Positions 10,257 through 19,931 of a stretch of DNA of 64,000 nt are shown piece after piece (position 1 is the first letter of the stretch; each line of letters opens with the position of its first letter). A program made the translations under genes and the position numbers. This DNA comes from Pseudomonas sp. 102515 (GTDB taxonomy: Bacteria; Pseudomonadota; Gammaproteobacteria; Pseudomonadales; Pseudomonadaceae), in the NCBI RefSeq assembly GCF_031085165.1, contig NZ_JAVHTY010000001.1:744001-808000 (forward strand), read 5' to 3'. Under the pieces are notes generated by a model. It was not told the origin of the DNA and ran no database searches. It saw only the letters and a list, made by a program, of their open reading frames with translations.

Positions 10257-11263
10257 CCTGGCTCACCCCTACCCTCATCGCCGTGGTGATCGGCGTCCTC
10301 AAGGCCATCGTCATCCTCCTGGCGGTGGTCATCTGCGGGGCGCTGCTGAGCTTCGTCGAACGGCGTCTGCTGGGTCTCTGGCAGGACCGCCACGGTCCCA
10401 ACCGGGTGGGTCCCTTCGGGGCCTTCCAGCTCGGCGCCGACATGCTGAAGATGTTCTTCAAGGAGGACTGGACGCCCCCGTTCGCCGACAAGATGATCTT
10501 CAGCCTGGCACCGGTGATCGCCATGGGCTCGCTGCTGGTGGCCTTCTCGGTCATTCCGATCACCCCCACCTGGGGCGTGGCGGACCTGAACGTCGGCCTG
10601 CTGTTCTTCTTCGCCATGGCCGGCGTCAACGTCTATGCCGTGCTCTTCGCCGGTTGGGCGAGCAACAACAAGTTCTCGCTGCTGGGCGCCATGCGGGCCT
10701 CGGCCCAGACCCTCTCCTACGAGGTGTTCATGGGCCTGTCGGTGATGGGCATCGTGGCGGTGACCGGTTCCTTCAACATGAGGGACATCGTCGAGGCACA
10801 GCACCAGGGCTGGTGGTTCATCGTTCCCCAGTTCTTCGGCTTCTGCACCTTCTTCATCGCCGGGATCGCGGTGACCCACCGCCATCCCTTCGATCAGCCC
10901 GAAGCCGAGCAGGAGCTCGCCGACGGCTACCACATCGAATACGCGGGCATGAAGTGGGGCATGTTCTTCGTCGGCGAGTACATCGGCATCGTGCTGATCT
11001 CGGCGTTGCTGGTGACCCTGTTCTTCGGCGGCTGGCACGGTCCCTTCCTGGATACCCTGCCCTGGCTGTCGTTTTTCTGGTTCGCCCTGAAGACCGCCTT
11101 CTTCATCATGATCTTCATCCTGTTGCGCGCGTCCATTCCGCGTCCGCGCTACGACCAGGTAATGGCCTTCAGCTGGAAGTTCTGCCTGCCCCTGACCCTG
11201 ATCAACCTGCTGGTGACCGGCGCGGTGGTGCTCTACAGCGCCACGCCGGCCATCGGCCAGTGA
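10253..11263 (+). CDS. nuoH: NADH-quinone oxidoreductase subunit H
   Basis: Membrane subunit (336 aa) at the junction of the two arms, forming part of the quinone chamber. There are about eight hydrophobic helices. The conserved signatures are [19 protein letters not shown] (about residues 36-54) and the charged loop [20 protein letters not shown]. It starts inside the nuoG stop (ATGA). Confidence 0.95.
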   Translation: MTWLTPTLIAVVIGVLKAIVILLAVVICGALLSFVERRLLGLWQDRHGPNRVGPFGAFQLGADMLKMFFKEDWTPPFADKMIFSLAPVIAMGSLLVAFSVIPITPTWGVADLNVGLLFFFAMAGVNVYAVLFAGWASNNKFSLLGAMRASAQTLSYEVFMGLSVMGIVAVTGSFNMRDIVEAQHQGWWFIVPQFFGFCTFFIAGIAVTHRHPFDQPEAEQELADGYHIEYAGMKWGMFFVGEYIGIVLISALLVTLFFGGWHGPFLDTLPWLSFFWFALKTAFFIMIFILLRASIPRPRYDQVMAFSWKFCLPLTLINLLVTGAVVLYSATPAIGQ

Positions 11264-11273
11264 GGTATTCGTC

Positions 11274-11822
11274 ATGATCAAGGAAATTCTGCACGTCCTG
11301 CATGGCACCTACACCCAGTTGCGCAGCATCGTGATGGTTTTCGGCCATGCCTTCCGCAAGCGCGACACCCTGCAATACCCAGAGGAACCGGTGTACCTGC
11401 CGCCGCGCTACCGAGGCCGCATCGTGCTCACCCGTGACCCCGACGGCCAGGAGCGCTGCGTGGCATGCAACCTGTGCGCCGTGGCCTGCCCGGTCGGCTG
11501 CATCTCGCTGCAGAAGACCGAGGCCGAGGACGGTCGCTGGTACCCGGAGTTCTTCCGCATCAACTTCTCCCGCTGCATCTTCTGCGGCATGTGCGAGGAG
11601 GCGTGCCCCACCACCGCCATCCAGCTGACCCCGGACTTCGAGATGTCCGAGTTCAAGCGCCAGGAGCTGGTGTACGAGAAGCAGGACCTGCTGATCTCGG
11701 GACCCGGCAAGTACCCGGAATACAACTTCTACCGTGTGGCCGGCATGGCCATCGCGGGCAAGCCCAAGGGTGCCGCGCAGAGCGAGGCAGAGCCGATCAA
11801 CGTGAAGAGCCTGCTGCCCTAA
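11274..11822 (+). CDS. nuoI: NADH-quinone oxidoreductase subunit I
   Basis: The 23-kDa subunit (182 aa) with two [4Fe-4S] clusters (N6a, N6b). Two ferredoxin motifs are explicit: [15 protein letters not shown] (from Cys62) and [13 protein letters not shown]. The N-terminal amphipathic region anchors it beside NuoH. It follows nuoH by 10 bases. Its stop is followed immediately by AAGGAG, the nuoJ ribosome binding site. Confidence 0.95.
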   Translation: MIKEILHVLHGTYTQLRSIVMVFGHAFRKRDTLQYPEEPVYLPPRYRGRIVLTRDPDGQERCVACNLCAVACPVGCISLQKTEAEDGRWYPEFFRINFSRCIFCGMCEEACPTTAIQLTPDFEMSEFKRQELVYEKQDLLISGPGKYPEYNFYRVAGMAIAGKPKGAAQSEAEPINVKSLLP

Positions 11823-11831
11823 GGAGCTGTC

Positions 11832-12344
11832 GTGGAATTCGCCTTCTATTTCTCCGCTGGGGTGGCCGTCCTGGCCACCTTCCGGGTGATCACCAACACC
11901 AATCCGGTGCATGCGCTGCTGTACCTGATCATCTCGCTGCTGGCCGTGTCCATGGTGTTCTTCGCCCTGGGCGCACCCTTCGCTGGCGCCCTGGAGATCA
12001 TCGTCTACGCGGGCGCCATCATGGTGCTGTTCGTCTTCGTGGTCATGATGCTCAACCTCGGGCCGGTCATCGCCGACCAGGAACGCAAGTGGCTGACCCC
12101 CAAGGTCTGGATAGCTCCGTCGATCCTTGCCGGTGCGCTGCTGGTGGAATTGCTGGTGGTGCTCGCGCGCGCGCCGGGCGGTGCCGCCATCGGTCATACC
12201 TCGGTAGAGGCCAAGGCCGTGGGCATCAGCCTGTTCGGACCCTATCTGCTGGCGGTCGAACTGGCCTCCATGCTGCTCTTGGGTGCCCTGGTCGCGGCCT
12301 ACCACCTGGGCCGCAGCGACGTCAAAGACGGGATCGGCGAGTGA
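11832..12344 (+). CDS. nuoJ: NADH-quinone oxidoreductase subunit J
   Basis: Membrane subunit (170 aa) with five hydrophobic segments. The pattern [20 protein letters not shown] is the conserved helix that includes the pi-bulge region of NuoJ. The start is GTG 11832, chosen for AAGGAG at 11821-11826 and the family N-terminus [13 protein letters not shown]. Confidence 0.94.
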   Translation: MEFAFYFSAGVAVLATFRVITNTNPVHALLYLIISLLAVSMVFFALGAPFAGALEIIVYAGAIMVLFVFVVMMLNLGPVIADQERKWLTPKVWIAPSILAGALLVELLVVLARAPGGAAIGHTSVEAKAVGISLFGPYLLAVELASMLLLGALVAAYHLGRSDVKDGIGE

Positions 12345-12369
12345 GTCGCCAAGGACTGGAGAACAGCCA

Positions 12370-12678
12370 ATGAACGCCATACCTCTGGAACACGGACTCG
12401 CCCTCGCCGGCGCCCTGTTCGCCCTTGGCCTGGTGGGCCTGATGGTCCGCCGCAACATCCTCTTCGTGCTCATGAGTCTGGAAATCATGATGAACGCCGC
12501 CGCCCTGGCCTTCGTGGTCGCGGGTAGCCGTTGGGGCGCTCCCGACGGCCAGGTGATGTTCATCCTGGTACTGAGCCTGGCCGCCGCCGAGGCCAGTATC
12601 GGACTGGCGATCCTGCTGCAGCTCTATCGCCGCTTCCACACCCTCGACGTCGATGCCGCCAGCGAGATGCACGGATGA
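12370..12678 (+). CDS. nuoK: NADH-quinone oxidoreductase subunit K
   Basis: Small membrane subunit of 102 residues, the usual NuoK length, with three transmembrane helices. Conserved glutamates used in proton translocation lie in [10 protein letters not shown] and [13 protein letters not shown]. An open frame extends upstream to 12283, but ATG 12370 gives the family N-terminus. The stop overlaps the nuoL start as ATGA. Confidence 0.95.
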   Translation: MNAIPLEHGLALAGALFALGLVGLMVRRNILFVLMSLEIMMNAAALAFVVAGSRWGAPDGQVMFILVLSLAAAEASIGLAILLQLYRRFHTLDVDAASEMHG

Positions 12679-14522
12679 ACCTGCTACCCCTCACCTTCGC
12701 CTTTCCCCTGGTCGGCTATTTCCTGCTGGCCTTCTCCCGCGGTCGGCTGTCGGAGAATCTCTCCGCGCTGATCGGCGTGGGTTCGGTGGGCCTGGCGGCG
12801 CTGGTCGCCGCCTGGGTCGGCTGGAACTTCCACGTCGCGCCGCCCGTCGACGGTCACCTGACCCTCGTCCTCTGGCAGTGGATGAGCGTGGAGGGCTTCA
12901 CGCCCAACATGGCGCTCTACCTGGACGGCCTGTCACTGACCATGCTCGGCGTGGTCACCGGCGTCGGCTTCCTGATCCACCTGTTCGCCTCCTGGTACAT
13001 GCGCGGTGAAGAGGGCTACTCGCGCTTCTTCGCCTACACCAACCTGTTCATCTTCAGCATGTTGCTGCTGGTTCTCGGCGACAACCTGCTGCTGCTGTAC
13101 TTCGGTTGGGAAGGCGTGGGCCTGTGCAGCTACCTGCTGATCGGCTTCTACTACAGCGAGCGCGCCAACGGCAACGCGGCGCTGAAGGCCTTCATCGTCA
13201 CCCGCGTCGGCGACGTCTTCATGGCCTTCGGTCTGTTCATCCTGTTCATGACCCTGGGCACCCTGGACATCCAGGAGCTGCTGCAGAAGGCGCCCGACGT
13301 CTTCGCCAGCGGCGATCCGTTGATCGTGCTGGCCACCCTGGCCCTGCTCGGCGGCGCCGTCGGCAAGTCGGCCCAGCTGCCGCTGCAGACCTGGCTGGCG
13401 GACGCCATGGCCGGCCCGACCCCGGTTTCCGCACTGATCCACGCGGCGACCATGGTGACCGCGGGCGTCTACCTGATCGCCCGGACCCACGGCCTGTTCC
13501 TGCTGGCGCCGGAGATCCTGCACCTGGTCGGCATCGTCGGTGCCGTGACCCTGGTGCTGGCCGGTTTCGCCGCCCTGGTGCAGACCGACATCAAGCGCAT
13601 CCTGGCCTATTCGACCATGAGCCAGATCGGCTACATGTTCCTGGCCCTGGGCGTGGGTGCCTGGCAACCGGCGATCTTCCACCTGATGATCCACGCCTTC
13701 TTCAAGGCGCTGCTCTTCCTCGCCTCGGGTTCGGTGATCCTGGCCTGCCACCACGAGCAGAACATCTTCAAGATGGGCGGCCTGTGGAAGAAGATTCCCC
13801 TGGCCTACGCCAGCTTCGTGGTGGGCGGCTCGGCCCTGGCGGCGCTGCCGTTGGTCACCGCCGGCTTCTACTCCAAGGACGAGATCCTCTGGGAAGCCAT
13901 GGCCAGCGGTCACACCTACCTGCTCTACGCAGGCCTGGCCGGCGCCTTCCTGACCTCGATCTACACCTTCCGCCTGATCTTCATCACCTTCCACGGCCAG
14001 GCGCATACCGAGGCTCATGCCGGCCACGGCATCGCCCACAACCTGCCGCTGGCGGTGCTGCTGGTGCTCTCGACCTTCGTCGGCGCGATGATCGTGCCGC
14101 CGCTGGCCGGTGTGCTGCCGGAATCGATCGGCCATGCCGGTGGCGAAGCCAAGCACTCGCTGGAGATCACCTCGGGGGCCATCGCCATCGCCGGTATCCT
14201 GCTGGCCGCCCTGCTCTTCCTCGGCAAGCGTTCCTTCGTGAACGGCCTGGCCAAGAGCGCACCGGGTCGCTTCTTCGGGACCTGGTGGTATCACGCCTGG
14301 GGCTTCGACTGGCTGTACGACCTGATCTTCGTCAAGCCGTACCTGCTGCTGACCCGCCTGCTGCGTCGCGATCCCTTCGACCAGGCCATTGGCCTGATCC
14401 CGATGCTGGCGCGTGGCGGCAACCTGGCACTGAGCATCACCGAGAACGGCCGTCTGCGCTGGTACGCGGCTTCCATCGTGGGAGGCGCCGTGCTGCTGCT
14501 CGGCGCGCTGCTGCTGGCCTGA
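12675..14522 (+). CDS. nuoL: NADH-quinone oxidoreductase subunit L
   Basis: The largest antiporter-like proton-channel subunit (615 aa), homologous to Mrp antiporters. It carries the long lateral helix at its C-terminus. Conserved blocks include [37 protein letters not shown] and [19 protein letters not shown] 12675 overlaps the nuoK stop. The frame remains open upstream within nuoK, but that N-terminal extension is not family-like. Confidence 0.95.
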   Translation: MNLLPLTFAFPLVGYFLLAFSRGRLSENLSALIGVGSVGLAALVAAWVGWNFHVAPPVDGHLTLVLWQWMSVEGFTPNMALYLDGLSLTMLGVVTGVGFLIHLFASWYMRGEEGYSRFFAYTNLFIFSMLLLVLGDNLLLLYFGWEGVGLCSYLLIGFYYSERANGNAALKAFIVTRVGDVFMAFGLFILFMTLGTLDIQELLQKAPDVFASGDPLIVLATLALLGGAVGKSAQLPLQTWLADAMAGPTPVSALIHAATMVTAGVYLIARTHGLFLLAPEILHLVGIVGAVTLVLAGFAALVQTDIKRILAYSTMSQIGYMFLALGVGAWQPAIFHLMIHAFFKALLFLASGSVILACHHEQNIFKMGGLWKKIPLAYASFVVGGSALAALPLVTAGFYSKDEILWEAMASGHTYLLYAGLAGAFLTSIYTFRLIFITFHGQAHTEAHAGHGIAHNLPLAVLLVLSTFVGAMIVPPLAGVLPESIGHAGGEAKHSLEITSGAIAIAGILLAALLFLGKRSFVNGLAKSAPGRFFGTWWYHAWGFDWLYDLIFVKPYLLLTRLLRRDPFDQAIGLIPMLARGGNLALSITENGRLRWYAASIVGGAVLLLGALLLA

Positions 14523-14549
14523 CCCCCTGACTAAGGATAAGTACACGTC

Positions 14550-16082
14550 ATGCTTCTGCCCTGGCTAATCCTGATCCCCTTCATTGGCGGCCTGCTCTGT
14601 TTCCTCACGGAAAAGACCGGCCCGCTGGTGCCCCGCTGGATCGCCCTGTTCACCATGCTGCTGGAGCTGGTGCTCGGCCTGTGGCTGTGGGCCCACGGCG
14701 ACTACAGCCTGGCGCCGGCTCCCGGCGCCGAAACCGCCTGGACCGCGGAATTCCAGATGAACTGGATCCCGCGCTTCGGCATCAGCCTGCACTTCGGCCT
14801 CGATGGCCTGTCGCTGCTGATGATCCTGCTCACCGGCCTGCTCGGTGTGCTGGCGGTAACCTGCTCCTGGCGCGAAGTGCAGCGCCACGTCGGCTTCTTC
14901 CACCTCAACCTGCTGTGGATCATCGGCGGCGTGGTGGGGGTGTTCCTGGCCCTGGACCTGTTCCTGTTCTTCTTCTTCTGGGAAATGATGCTGGTGCCGA
15001 TGTACTTCCTGATCGCGCTGTGGGGCCATAGCTCCGCGGACGGCAAGAAGAGCCGCATCACCGCCGCCACCAAGTTCTTCATCTTCACCCAGGCCAGCGG
15101 CCTGATCATGCTGGTGGCGATCATCGCCCTGGTGCTGGTGAACTACGGTGCGACCGGCGTCCTGACCTTCGACTACGAAGACCTGCTGCAGCTGCAATTG
15201 GATCCGAAGCTGGAATACCTGCTGATGCTGGGCTTCTTCATCGCCTTCGCGGTGAAGCTGCCGGTGGTTCCGCTGCACTCCTGGCTGCCCGATGCCCACG
15301 CCCAGGCGCCGACCGCCGGTTCCGTCGACCTCGCCGGCATCCTGCTCAAGACCGCCGCCTACGGCCTGCTGCGCTTCGCCATCCCGCTGTTCCCCAACGC
15401 CTCGGCGGAATTCGCGCCGATCGCCATGTGGCTGGGCATCATCGGCATCTTCTACGGCGCCATCCTGTCGTTCGCCCAGACCGACATCAAGCGCCTGGTG
15501 GCCTACTCCAGCGTCTCGCACATGGGCTTCGTGCTGATCGGCATCTACTCCGGCAGCCCCCAGGCGCTGCAGGGCGTGGTGGTGCAGATGATCGCCCACG
15601 GTCTCTCCGCCGCCGGCCTGTTCATCCTCTGCGGCCAGCTCTATGAACGCATGCACACCCGTGACATGCGCCAGATGGGCGGTCTCTGGGCACGGCTACC
15701 CTACCTGCCGGCCCTGAGCCTGTTCTTCGCCTCGGCATCCCTGGGCCTGCCGGGTACCGGCAACTTCGTCGGCGAATTCCTGATCCTGCTGGGCGCCTTC
15801 CCGGTGGTGCCGATGATCACCGTCATCGCCACCTTCGGCCTGGTGTTCGCCTCGGTCTACTCGTTGATCATGATCCACCGCGCCTACTTCGGTCCGGCCA
15901 AGGCCGAAGGCGCCCTGCCGGGTCTGAACGCACGGGAACTGTCGATGCTGCTGTTGCTTGGCGTGCTGCTGGTGCTGCTCGGCGTCTATCCGCAGCCGGT
16001 GCTGGATACCTCGGCCGCGAGCATGGCCGGTGTCCAGCAGTGGCTCGGCGAAGCCTTCTCCTCTCTCGTTTCCGCCCGGTAA
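14550..16082 (+). CDS. nuoM: NADH-quinone oxidoreductase subunit M
   Basis: Antiporter-like membrane subunit (510 aa) with about fourteen helices. The essential membrane glutamate is visible as Glu145 in [13 protein letters not shown]. Other conserved parts are [20 protein letters not shown] and [14 protein letters not shown]. It starts after AAGGATAAG at about 14533-14541. nuoN starts seven bases downstream of its stop. Confidence 0.95.
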   Translation: MLLPWLILIPFIGGLLCFLTEKTGPLVPRWIALFTMLLELVLGLWLWAHGDYSLAPAPGAETAWTAEFQMNWIPRFGISLHFGLDGLSLLMILLTGLLGVLAVTCSWREVQRHVGFFHLNLLWIIGGVVGVFLALDLFLFFFFWEMMLVPMYFLIALWGHSSADGKKSRITAATKFFIFTQASGLIMLVAIIALVLVNYGATGVLTFDYEDLLQLQLDPKLEYLLMLGFFIAFAVKLPVVPLHSWLPDAHAQAPTAGSVDLAGILLKTAAYGLLRFAIPLFPNASAEFAPIAMWLGIIGIFYGAILSFAQTDIKRLVAYSSVSHMGFVLIGIYSGSPQALQGVVVQMIAHGLSAAGLFILCGQLYERMHTRDMRQMGGLWARLPYLPALSLFFASASLGLPGTGNFVGEFLILLGAFPVVPMITVIATFGLVFASVYSLIMIHRAYFGPAKAEGALPGLNARELSMLLLLGVLLVLLGVYPQPVLDTSAASMAGVQQWLGEAFSSLVSAR

Positions 16083-16089
16083 GAGCGCC

Positions 16090-17541
16090 ATGACCTTTAC
16101 CTACGAACACTTCATCGCCCTCCTGCCGATCATCATCACCGGCTTCACCGCCGTGGTGGTGATGCTGGGCATCGCCTGGCGGCGGGATCACACCCTCATT
16201 CCCACCCTGGGCGTGATCGGTCTCAACCTGGCCCTGCTGTCCTGCATCCCGGCCCTGGGCGTCGGTGCCATCGACGTCACCCCGCTGCTGCGCATCGACG
16301 GCTTCACCTGCTTCTACATGGCGCTGATCCTGATCGCCACCCTGGCCTGCATGACCCTGTCGCATGCCTACATGGAAGGCTATCCGGGCAACCGCGAAGA
16401 GCTGTACCTGCTGCTGCTGATCTCCGCCACCGGCGGTCTGGTGCTGGTGGCGGCGCAGAACGTCGCCGGCCTGTTCATCGGCCTGGAACTGCTGTCGGTA
16501 CCGGTCTATGGCCTGGTGGCCTACAGCTACTTCAATCGCCGCTCCCTGGAAGCCGGCATGAAGTACCTGGTGCTGTCCGCCGCCGGCTCGGCCATCCTGC
16601 TGTTCGGCATGGCCCTGCTCTACGCCCAGTCCGGCAGCCTGAACTTCGCCGACATCGGCGTGCAGATGGACGCCCCGGCCAGCACCGGCCTGCTGATGGA
16701 AATCGGCCTCGGCATGCTGATCGTCGGTCTCGGCTTCAAGCTGTCGCTGGTGCCCTTCCACCTCTGGACCCCGGACGTCTACGAAGGCTCCCCGGCCCCG
16801 GTCGGCGCCTTCCTGGCCACCGCCAGCAAGGTCGCCGTCTTCGCCGTGCTGGTACGGGTGTTCCAGACCATGCCCATGGCCACCGAAGACGGCTGGCTGC
16901 ACGATGCCATCGCCTTCATCGCCATCGCCTCCATGCTGGTGGGCAACCTGCTGGCGCTGATGCAGAGCAACCTCAAGCGTCTGCTGGGTTACTCCTCCAT
17001 CTCCCACTTCGGTTACCTGCTGGTGGCGGTGGCGTCGGGCGAAGGCCTGTCGATGGAAGCCGTGGCGGTCTATCTGGTGACCTATGTCTTCACCAGCCTG
17101 GGCGCCTTCGGCGTGATCACCCTGATGTCCAGCCCGAGCAACGGCCAGCGTGACGCCGATGCCCTGTTCGAGTACCGCGGCCTGTTCTGGCGCCGTCCGT
17201 ACCTGACCGCGGCCCTGACGGTGATGATGCTGTCCCTGGCCGGCATCCCGCTCACCGCCGGTTTCATCGGCAAGTTCTACGTCATCACCGTGGGCGTGGA
17301 AGCGGGCATGTGGTGGCAGACCGCGGCCATCGTGCTGGGCAGCGCCATCGGCCTGTTCTACTACCTGCGCGTGATGGTCACCCTGTACCTGACCGAGCAG
17401 GGTCTGCAGCGCCACGACGCGCCGATGAACTGGGGTCAGCGCGCCGGTGGCGTGATGCTGATCGCCATTTCCATCGCGACCTTCGTCCTCGGCGTCTATC
17501 CGCAGCCGCTGCTGCAACTGGCGCAGCTGACGGTGTTCTGA
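16090..17541 (+). CDS. nuoN: NADH-quinone oxidoreductase subunit N
   Basis: Third antiporter-like subunit (483 aa) and last gene of the operon. Conserved stretches are FHLWTPDVYEGSPAPVGAFL and LKRLLGYSSISHFGYLL, with the functional lysine near the centre of helix VII. ATG 16090 is preceded by AAGAG at 16081-16085. The longer open frame starting inside nuoM is rejected. A strong terminator hairpin follows 17 bases after the stop. Confidence 0.95.
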   Translation: MTFTYEHFIALLPIIITGFTAVVVMLGIAWRRDHTLIPTLGVIGLNLALLSCIPALGVGAIDVTPLLRIDGFTCFYMALILIATLACMTLSHAYMEGYPGNREELYLLLLISATGGLVLVAAQNVAGLFIGLELLSVPVYGLVAYSYFNRRSLEAGMKYLVLSAAGSAILLFGMALLYAQSGSLNFADIGVQMDAPASTGLLMEIGLGMLIVGLGFKLSLVPFHLWTPDVYEGSPAPVGAFLATASKVAVFAVLVRVFQTMPMATEDGWLHDAIAFIAIASMLVGNLLALMQSNLKRLLGYSSISHFGYLLVAVASGEGLSMEAVAVYLVTYVFTSLGAFGVITLMSSPSNGQRDADALFEYRGLFWRRPYLTAALTVMMLSLAGIPLTAGFIGKFYVITVGVEAGMWWQTAAIVLGSAIGLFYYLRVMVTLYLTEQGLQRHDAPMNWGQRAGGVMLIAISIATFVLGVYPQPLLQLAQLTVF

Positions 17542-17558
17542 TCCAGGGCGTTGTGCAC

Positions 17559-17580
17559 GATCCCCGCTTCGGCGGGGATC
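17559..17580 (+). terminator. terminator of the nuo operon
   Basis: GATCCCCGC-TTCG-GCGGGGATC is a perfect nine-base-pair stem with a stable TTCG tetraloop, 17 bases after the nuoN stop. The tail ATCGTTTC is only partly T-rich, but stem strength and position support termination. Confidence 0.75.
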
Positions 17581-17596
17581 ATCGTTTCTGGGGTCA

Positions 17597-17738
17597 CGGC
17601 TTGTTTGAAAAGTCGCCGAGCGAAGGTCAGGCAAGGCAAAAATCCGTGAGGAAGCGCAGTTTACGAGTGGTAAATGAGCATTCCGAACGCATTTTTAACG
17701 CTGCATGACCGAGCTCAGGCACTTTTCAGACAAAGCCG
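17597..17738. repeat. MITE-like intergenic repeat with about 25-bp terminal inverted repeats
   Basis: The left end (17597-17621, containing GTTTGAAAAGTCGCCGAGC) and the reverse complement of the right end (17713-17738, containing GTCTGAAAAGTGCCTGAGC) align over about 25 bases with one gap and few mismatches. The 90-base interior is AT-richer than the neighbours and includes the small palindrome TTTAC-GAGTG-GTAAA. There is no coding capacity. It resembles non-autonomous mobile elements scattered between Pseudomonas genes; copy number cannot be seen from one window. The rest of 17542-17824 holds only the nuo terminator and the peptidase leader. Confidence 0.55.
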
Positions 17739-17824
17739 CCGCCCTTGGTAGGGTCGCGCCCCGACCGCTACCCTCGACGCCCTACCCTGTTTTTCCCTGT
17801 CTATCCTGGAGACCCTTTTCTCCC

Positions 17825-19858
17825 ATGCCTGCGTTGAAACCCCTCACCCTCGCCATCGGCCTGCTGCTCGGCAGCCAGGCCTTCGCCGCTCCCGTCTTCG
17901 ACGTCACCGAACTGGGTGACCCGGCCACCGCCTGTACCGACCTCGACACCTTCGTCAATGAAAAATGGGTCGCGGCCAATCCGATCCCGCCGGACAAGTC
18001 ACGCTGGGGTTCCTTCATGGCCCTGGGGGAAAAATCGCTCAACGACCAGCACGCCATCCTGCAGCGCGCCGCCCGCACGGCGGACCGCGCGCAAGCAGGC
18101 TCGGTGGAACAGAAGGTCGGCTGGCTGTATCGCTCGGGCATGGACGAGGCCGCCATCGAGCGCGCCGGCTATCGGCCGATCCAGGCGCAACTGGCGGCCA
18201 TCGACGGGTTGCGCACCACGGCTGATGTCGTGAAGTACCTGCAACAGAGCTTCGCCCGTGGCGACATGCAGGTGTTCTCCTTCGGCTCCGGCGCCGACTA
18301 TCAGAACGCCAAGCAGCAGATCGCCTACGCCTACCAGGGCGGCCTTGGCCTGCCCACGCCCGACTATTACACCGAAGCCGACTACGCCAAGCTGCGCCAG
18401 GCCTATCTCGACCACATCGCCCGGCTGCTGGTGCTGACCGGAGTGCCCAAGGCCAAGGCGGCCGCCCAGGCCGAACTGGTGCTCGCCTTCGAAAGTCGCC
18501 TGGCGCGGGCCTCGGTCAAGCCGGTGGAGCTGCGCAATCCGGAGAACCAGTATCACTACCTGAGCTTCGCCGAAGCCAACAAGGTCACGCCGCACTTCGA
18601 CTGGCAGGCCTTCTTCGCCAGCCAGGGCGTCACCGGCCAGCAGGGTTTTTCCTTGTCCCAGCCCGGCTTCTTCGCCGAATTCGACCGGATGCTGGCCGAG
18701 ACCCCCATCGAACAGTGGCAGGCCTATCTGCGCGCCCACGTGATCGACGACGCCGCGCCGCTGCTGTCCAGGCCCTTCCAGCAGGAGAGCTTCGACTTCA
18801 ACCAGAAGACCCTGAGCGGTCAGCAGCAACAGAGCGAACGCTGGAAGCGGGTGCTGAGCGCGGTCAACGGCGCCATGGGCGAAGGCCTCGGCCAGCTCTA
18901 TGTGCAGGAGCATTTCTCGCCCCAGGCCAAGGCGCGGGCCCAGGAGTTGGTGGACAATGTGATGCTGGCGCTCAAGGCGCGCATCGAGCAACTCGACTGG
19001 ATGAGCCCCGAGACCAAGCGGAAGGCGCTAGCCAAGTGGGACAGCTTCCTGCCCAAGATCGGCTATCCGGAGCGCTGGCGTGACTGGAGCGGCCTGACCC
19101 TCAAGCCCCAGGGCTTCTATGCCAACCTGGAAGCCGCCTCGCGCTTCAACTACCGGCATGACCTGGACAAGATCGGCAAGCCCACCGATCGCAAGGAATG
19201 GGGCATGTATCCGCAGACGGTCAACGCCTACTACAGCCCGACCGACAACACCATCAACTTCCCCGCCGCCATCCTGCAGCCGCCATTCTTCTACCCGGAC
19301 GGCGACGACGCCATCAACTACGGCGGCATCGGCGCGGTGATCGGCCACGAGGCCAGCCATGGCTTCGACGACCAGGGCAGCAAGTTCGACGGTGCCGGCA
19401 ACCAGGTCGACTGGTGGACCCCGGCCGATCGCCAGGCCTTCGAGGCCCGCACCGGCAAGCTGGTGCAGCAATTCGACAGTTACCAACCGCTGCCGGACCA
19501 CCCGGAGCTGCACGTCAATGGCAAGCTCACCCTGGGCGAGAACATCGGCGACCTCGGTGGCATCAATGCGGCCTATGACGCCCTGCAACTGGCCCTGGCG
19601 AAGAATCCGGAGGAAGCCACGCGCAAGATCGATGGCTACACCCAGCAGCAGCGCTTCTTCCTCAACTGGGCGCGGGTCTGGCGGGGCTCGATCCGTGAAG
19701 AGCAGGCGCGCCTGTTCCTCAACACCGATCCCCATGCGCCCATGAGATTCCGCGCCCTCGGCGCGCCGTCCAACATGCCGGCCTTCGCCCAGGCCTTCAG
19801 GTGCAAGGCGGGCGATGCCATGGTCCGGCCGGACGAGCAGCGCGTGGAAATCTGGTGA
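17825..19858 (+). CDS. exported M13 (neprilysin/PepO-type) zinc metallopeptidase
   Basis: A 677-residue peptidase with signal peptide MPALKPLTLAIGLLLGSQAFA, so probably periplasmic. The zinc motif HEASH (about residues 508-512, in GHEASHGFDDQGSKFD) and the downstream glutamate block GENIGDLGGINAAYDAL (about residue 571 onward) are diagnostic of family M13. The C-terminal CKAGDAMVRPDEQRVEIW matches the conserved M13 tail. The open frame extends 40 codons upstream into the MITE-like repeat. ATG 17825 is preferred because it begins the signal peptide. It is transcribed alone. Confidence 0.92.
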   Translation: MPALKPLTLAIGLLLGSQAFAAPVFDVTELGDPATACTDLDTFVNEKWVAANPIPPDKSRWGSFMALGEKSLNDQHAILQRAARTADRAQAGSVEQKVGWLYRSGMDEAAIERAGYRPIQAQLAAIDGLRTTADVVKYLQQSFARGDMQVFSFGSGADYQNAKQQIAYAYQGGLGLPTPDYYTEADYAKLRQAYLDHIARLLVLTGVPKAKAAAQAELVLAFESRLARASVKPVELRNPENQYHYLSFAEANKVTPHFDWQAFFASQGVTGQQGFSLSQPGFFAEFDRMLAETPIEQWQAYLRAHVIDDAAPLLSRPFQQESFDFNQKTLSGQQQQSERWKRVLSAVNGAMGEGLGQLYVQEHFSPQAKARAQELVDNVMLALKARIEQLDWMSPETKRKALAKWDSFLPKIGYPERWRDWSGLTLKPQGFYANLEAASRFNYRHDLDKIGKPTDRKEWGMYPQTVNAYYSPTDNTINFPAAILQPPFFYPDGDDAINYGGIGAVIGHEASHGFDDQGSKFDGAGNQVDWWTPADRQAFEARTGKLVQQFDSYQPLPDHPELHVNGKLTLGENIGDLGGINAAYDALQLALAKNPEEATRKIDGYTQQQRFFLNWARVWRGSIREEQARLFLNTDPHAPMRFRALGAPSNMPAFAQAFRCKAGDAMVRPDEQRVEIW

Positions 19859-19931
19859 GGGACCCGGGGCGTCGGTTGAGCGGGTATCGCTTTTGCATCG
19901 CCCGTCTTCCCTTTCCTCTGGCGCCCCGTCC

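Noticed and set aside
12933-14546. 537-codon open frame antisense to nuoL
   Set aside because: High GC third positions leave long open antisense frames. Its translation is Gln/His/Gly/Glu-rich low-complexity, and nuoL on the other strand is unmistakable.
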